Part shown: one piece after another, positions 6,839 through 9,002 of the stretch
Position numbering within the stretch: the stretch's first letter is position 1
How the letters are laid out: the number at the start of each line of letters is the position of its first letter
Origin: Fusobacterium sp.
Lineage (GTDB): Bacteria; Fusobacteriota; Fusobacteriia; Fusobacteriales; Fusobacteriaceae
Length of the DNA stretch: 9,002 bases
NCBI RefSeq assembly: GCF_032477075.1
Contig: NZ_JAWDXO010000059.1
Span: 1 to 9,002 of the forward strand
Direction: 5' to 3'
Notes under the pieces: model-generated
The model's input: the letters and a program-made list of their open reading frames with translations, nothing else
Database searches by the model: none
Told to the model about the DNA's origin: nothing
Program-made: the position numbers and the translations under genes

Positions 6839-6897
6839 GTGATATTAAAGGATATATTTTTGCATTTTAAGTATTGATTTTAACCTTTTAAAGAACA
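6819..6897. repeat. 9-base element repeated in the kinase/cstA divergent region
   Basis: TAAAGAACA occurs at 6819-6827 and 6889-6897, exactly 70 bases apart start to start, near seven helical turns. ACC lies 2-4 bases before each copy (6815-6817 and 6883-6885). One copy lies within the kinase promoter and the other upstream of the cstA promoter candidate. A 9-base match in about 200 A+T-rich bases is not rare, so regulatory meaning is only a suggestion. Confidence 0.4.
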
Positions 6898-6918
6898 ATA
6901 CATTCTTTTTATAGTCTT

Positions 6919-6948
6919 TTGATGTATTATTTATGCTAGAGATAAAAT
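6919..6948 (+). promoter_or_regulatory. candidate promoter for cstA
   Basis: TTGATG (6919-6924) and TAAAAT (6943-6948) with an 18-base spacer would start transcription near 6955, giving a leader of about 30 bases with GGGAGG at 6972-6977. The match is moderate, as expected for an activator-dependent promoter. A competing -10, TATTAT at 6925-6930, has no good -35 partner. Confidence 0.4.
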
Positions 6949-6985
6949 GTTGTAAATAAAATATTAAAAATGGGAGGCAGATTAT

Positions 6986-8425
6986 ATGTTTAGTTTTATT
7001 ATTTCAATAATAGCTTTAATAGCAGGTTATATTGTTTATGGAAAAATAGTTGAAAAAATATTTGGGATTGAACCAAATAGAATTACACCAGCAAAAAAAT
7101 TAGGTGATGGTGTTGATTATGTGGAAATGGGATGGAAAAAAGCATTTCTTATTCAGTTTCTAAATATAGCTGGAACAGGACCTATATTTGGAGCAGTAGC
7201 AGGAGCAATGTGGGGACCAGCAGCATTTTTATGGATTGTATTTGGATGTATATTTGCAGGAGCAGTTCATGATTTTTTAATTGGAATGATGTCTTTAAGA
7301 AAAGATGGGGCAAGTGTTGCAGAATTAGTTGGAGAAAATCTTGGTAATGGAGCAAGAAAACTTATGATAATTTTCTCAATTATTCTTCTAGTACTAGTTG
7401 GAGTTGTATTTGTAACAAGTCCAGCAGCTATATTGAATGACCTTACAGGTATAAATAAAATGGTATTGATTGGTATTATAATTATATATTATTTAGCAGC
7501 CACTGTATTACCAATAGATAAAATAATTGGAAGAATTTATCCAATATTTGGAATTGCATTATTAGTAATGGCAGTAGGAATAGGTATAGGAATAGTAGTT
7601 CAAGGGTATAACATTCCTGAAATATCTTTACATAATTTTCATCCAGCAAAACAATCAATTTTTCCATATTTGTTTATAACAATAGCTTGTGGAGCAATCA
7701 GTGGATTCCATGCTACTCAATCTCCAATGATGGCTAGATGTCTTGAAAATGAGTCTGAAGGAAGAAGAGTATTCTATGGTGCAATGATTTCTGAGGGTGT
7801 TGTAGCTTTAGTATGGGCAGCAGCAGCAATGAGCTTCTTTGGTGGAACACCAGGATTAGGAGAAGCATTAGGACATGGAGGAGCTGCAGTTGTAGTAAAT
7901 AGAATTTCCAATACAGTATTGGGAAGAGTAGGAGGTGCTTTGGCTCTATTAGGAGTTGTTGCATGTCCAATAACATCGGGAGATACAGCATTTAGAAGTG
8001 CAAGACTTACTATAGCTGATGCAATTGGATATAAACAAGGTCCAGTAGCAAATAGATTTATAGTAGCAATACCTTTATTTATTGTTGGTATTTCACTATG
8101 TTTTATAGATTTTAATATCTTATGGAGATATTTTAGCTGGTCTAACCAAACTCTTGCTACAATTGCACTTTGGGCAGCAGCTAAATATTTAAATAATCAT
8201 GGAAAAAATTACTATATAGCTCTTATTCCAGCAATGTTTATGACAGTAGTTGTTACTGATTATATTGTAATAGCTCCTGAGGGATTTGTAAGATTTTTCC
8301 ATGGAGTTCCAGTGACTACTATTGAGACTATAGGATTAATATGTGGATTAGTATTATCAGGAGTATGTACTTTAGGATTTATAAAAAGTTTAAAAAAAGA
8401 AAAAATTACTGAAGCACATGTATGA
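6986..8425 (+). CDS. cstA: CstA family transporter (carbon starvation protein A), short form; probable pyruvate or peptide uptake
   Basis: This 479-residue polytopic inner-membrane protein belongs to the CstA family; E. coli BtsT and CstA take up pyruvate, and some family members are linked to peptide use. Visible family segments are QFLNIAGTGPIFGA (57-70), followed by a WGPAAFLWIVFG helix and AGAVHDF, then RKDGASVAELVGE, CGAISGFHATQSPMMARC, CPITSGDTAFRSARL and FSWSNQTLATIALWAAAKYL (from 383). It is far shorter than the roughly 700-residue E. coli proteins but agrees with the compact versions common in Firmicutes and Fusobacteria. The ATG has GGGAGG 8 bases upstream. It is transcribed divergently from the LytS/LytTR pair, which suggests that pair controls it. 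It stands alone before a strong terminator. The family call is firm; the substrate is inferred from neighbours. Confidence 0.93.
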   Translation: MFSFIISIIALIAGYIVYGKIVEKIFGIEPNRITPAKKLGDGVDYVEMGWKKAFLIQFLNIAGTGPIFGAVAGAMWGPAAFLWIVFGCIFAGAVHDFLIGMMSLRKDGASVAELVGENLGNGARKLMIIFSIILLVLVGVVFVTSPAAILNDLTGINKMVLIGIIIIYYLAATVLPIDKIIGRIYPIFGIALLVMAVGIGIGIVVQGYNIPEISLHNFHPAKQSIFPYLFITIACGAISGFHATQSPMMARCLENESEGRRVFYGAMISEGVVALVWAAAAMSFFGGTPGLGEALGHGGAAVVVNRISNTVLGRVGGALALLGVVACPITSGDTAFRSARLTIADAIGYKQGPVANRFIVAIPLFIVGISLCFIDFNILWRYFSWSNQTLATIALWAAAKYLNNHGKNYYIALIPAMFMTVVVTDYIVIAPEGFVRFFHGVPVTTIETIGLICGLVLSGVCTLGFIKSLKKEKITEAHV

Positions 8426-8477
8426 AGATTTTAATTTGCAATAAAATATAAGGATAAATTAAATAGATAAGATTTTT

Positions 8478-8519
8478 AAGACTGAGTTTAGTATTGTACT
8501 ATATTCAGTCTTTTTTTTA
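8478..8519 (+). terminator. Rho-independent terminator after cstA
   Basis: AAGACTGA (8478-8485) pairs with TCAGTCTT (8505-8512). The stem continues inward through GT/AT and, past one mismatch, TAGTA with TACTA around a TTG loop. Eight T (8511-8518) follow. It lies about 50 bases after the cstA stop. Confidence 0.92.
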
Positions 8520-8845
8520 TTTTTATAATTATTAATATATTCTAAAACTTTTAAAGCTATATATTTAAAAATTTCTTTTTTTGACATTTTTCTCTAGTAC
8601 CTTCATTTTTTAAAAAAGCTTATATTTTTTATTTTTATTTTATTAAATATTCAAAAAATGAGTACATATATATTTGAAAATATAAATAATGTTTCAATTC
8701 TATAAATCATAAAAAAACACGCAGTTGATAAATTCATTAAATATAAAATATATTTTTATTTGTATGCAAGATAATAATGTATTATAATTTACTTAATTAT
8801 ACGATAATGTAAACTTATACAATTAACAAAAATATGAATAAATAG

Positions 8846-8870
8846 ATTCTAAAAACCTTATTTTTAGAAT
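8846..8870. repeat. perfect 10-bp inverted repeat (hairpin)
   Basis: ATTCTAAAAA (8846-8855) and TTTTTAGAAT (8861-8870) are perfect reverse complements around a CCTTA loop. The stem is mostly A-T with two G-C pairs, so it is too weak for a typical terminator stem, and only a broken T-run follows. It could be an operator palindrome or a leader RNA hairpin for the gene at 8975. Confidence 0.6.
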
Positions 8871-8892
8871 ATTTGTTTGTCGATTTATTGAG

Positions 8893-8901
8893 AAAGGAGG
8901 G
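8893..8901 (+). promoter_or_regulatory. strong Shine-Dalgarno sequence without a normal start codon
   Basis: AAAGGAGGG is as good as any ribosome binding site in the window, yet no ATG, GTG or TTG follows at usable distance. An ATT at 8905 would open a frame of 18 codons rich in leucine (ILLLTLLKFILLKNEVYS), whose TAA stop (8959-8961) abuts the AGGAGG of the next gene. It may be a leader peptide with a rare start, a ribosome standby site, or a relic. Confidence 0.4.
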
Positions 8902-8974
8902 AAGATTTTATTATTAACTTTATTAAAATTTATATTATTAAAAAATGAAGTTTATTCTTAAGGAGGAAAGAAGT

Positions 8975-9002
8975 ATGAAGAAAATTTTGGGGATATTTCT
9001 TT
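8975..9002 (+). CDS. start of an unidentified gene, probably exported (partial, runs off the window)
   Basis: ATG at 8975 has AGGAGG at 8961-8966, 8 bases upstream, and opens MKKILGIFL before the window ends. Lysines followed by hydrophobic residues are typical of a signal peptide or lipoprotein leader, so an exported product is likely. An in-frame ATG at 8945 would add ten residues but lacks a Shine-Dalgarno. Nothing more about function can be said from nine codons. Confidence 0.65.

Larger units (their letters stand above)
8521..8974. other. A+T-rich gene-free stretch
   Basis: About 450 bases hold no credible gene on either strand: the longest ATG frames are about 15 codons without a Shine-Dalgarno. 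It contains the hairpin at 8846-8870, the orphan Shine-Dalgarno at 8893-8901, and presumably the promoter of the gene starting at 8975. One possible promoter is TTGATA (8725-8730) with TATATT (8749-8754) at 18-base spacing, but in DNA this A+T-rich such matches are weak evidence. I recognise no known riboswitch or RNA gene. Confidence 0.6.

Noticed and set aside
7482..7991. Two leucine-rich minus-strand frames inside cstA
   Set aside because: They are antisense shadows of membrane-helix codons; their leucine richness reflects the complementary strand of the cstA coding sequence.
8581..8609. Perfect TTGACA at 8581-8586 as a promoter
   Set aside because: No acceptable -10 lies 15-19 bases downstream (CATTTT at 17 bases), and no gene starts within the next 350 bases.
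8606..8617. TTTTTTAAAAAA palindrome
   Set aside because: It has no loop, so it cannot form a hairpin, and is expected by chance in such A+T-rich DNA.
8658..8705. 15-codon ATG frame in the right-hand gene-free region
   Set aside because: It has no Shine-Dalgarno, is very short, and its composition matches the surrounding non-coding DNA.

Overview
The window is a low-GC bacterial chromosome segment (A+T-rich by eye, AGA/TTA/ATA-heavy codon use, strong AGGAGG ribosome binding sites). Gene content and protein style look most like a Fusobacterium of the F. varium/ulcerans/mortiferum type. This is an inference from style, and a clostridial relative cannot be excluded by reading alone. All genes look like ordinary chromosomal genes. 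I see no insertion sequence, phage gene, CRISPR array or defence cassette.

Left part (1-2625): the last bases of one tRNA, then a complete tRNA-Asn(GTT). Three plus-strand genes follow: a YbaK/EbsC-type Cys-tRNA(Pro) deacylase, a phosphinothricin-acetyltransferase-like GNAT enzyme and a MepA-like MATE exporter. The gaps between them are short and hold no convincing terminator, so they may be read together. A hairpin-plus-T-run terminator follows the MATE gene.

Middle (2626-4387): an A+T-rich promoter region and a single flotillin-like SPFH membrane-scaffold gene. It ends at a near-perfect bidirectional terminator shared with the converging regulator gene.

Right part (4393-8519): a LytS/BtsS-type sensor kinase and its LytTR response regulator form a minus-strand pair, translationally coupled by an overlapping stop codon and ribosome binding site. 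Divergent from them is a short CstA-family transporter gene. This matches the known BtsS-BtsR/BtsT (CstA family) pyruvate sensing and uptake logic. The kinase's membrane domain keeps both arginines and a cysteine corresponding to residues I recall as important for pyruvate binding in E. coli BtsS. The 205-base divergent region contains a good extended -10 promoter for the kinase, a weaker promoter candidate for cstA, and a 9-base element present once on each side.

The last ~480 bases are an A+T-rich gene-free stretch with a perfect 10-bp hairpin. It also holds a strong Shine-Dalgarno sequence lacking a normal start codon, and then the first nine codons of a gene that probably encodes an exported protein. 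The most interesting items are the pyruvate-type sensor/transporter module and the orphan Shine-Dalgarno/leader region at the right edge. I found no evidence for a wholly new system.
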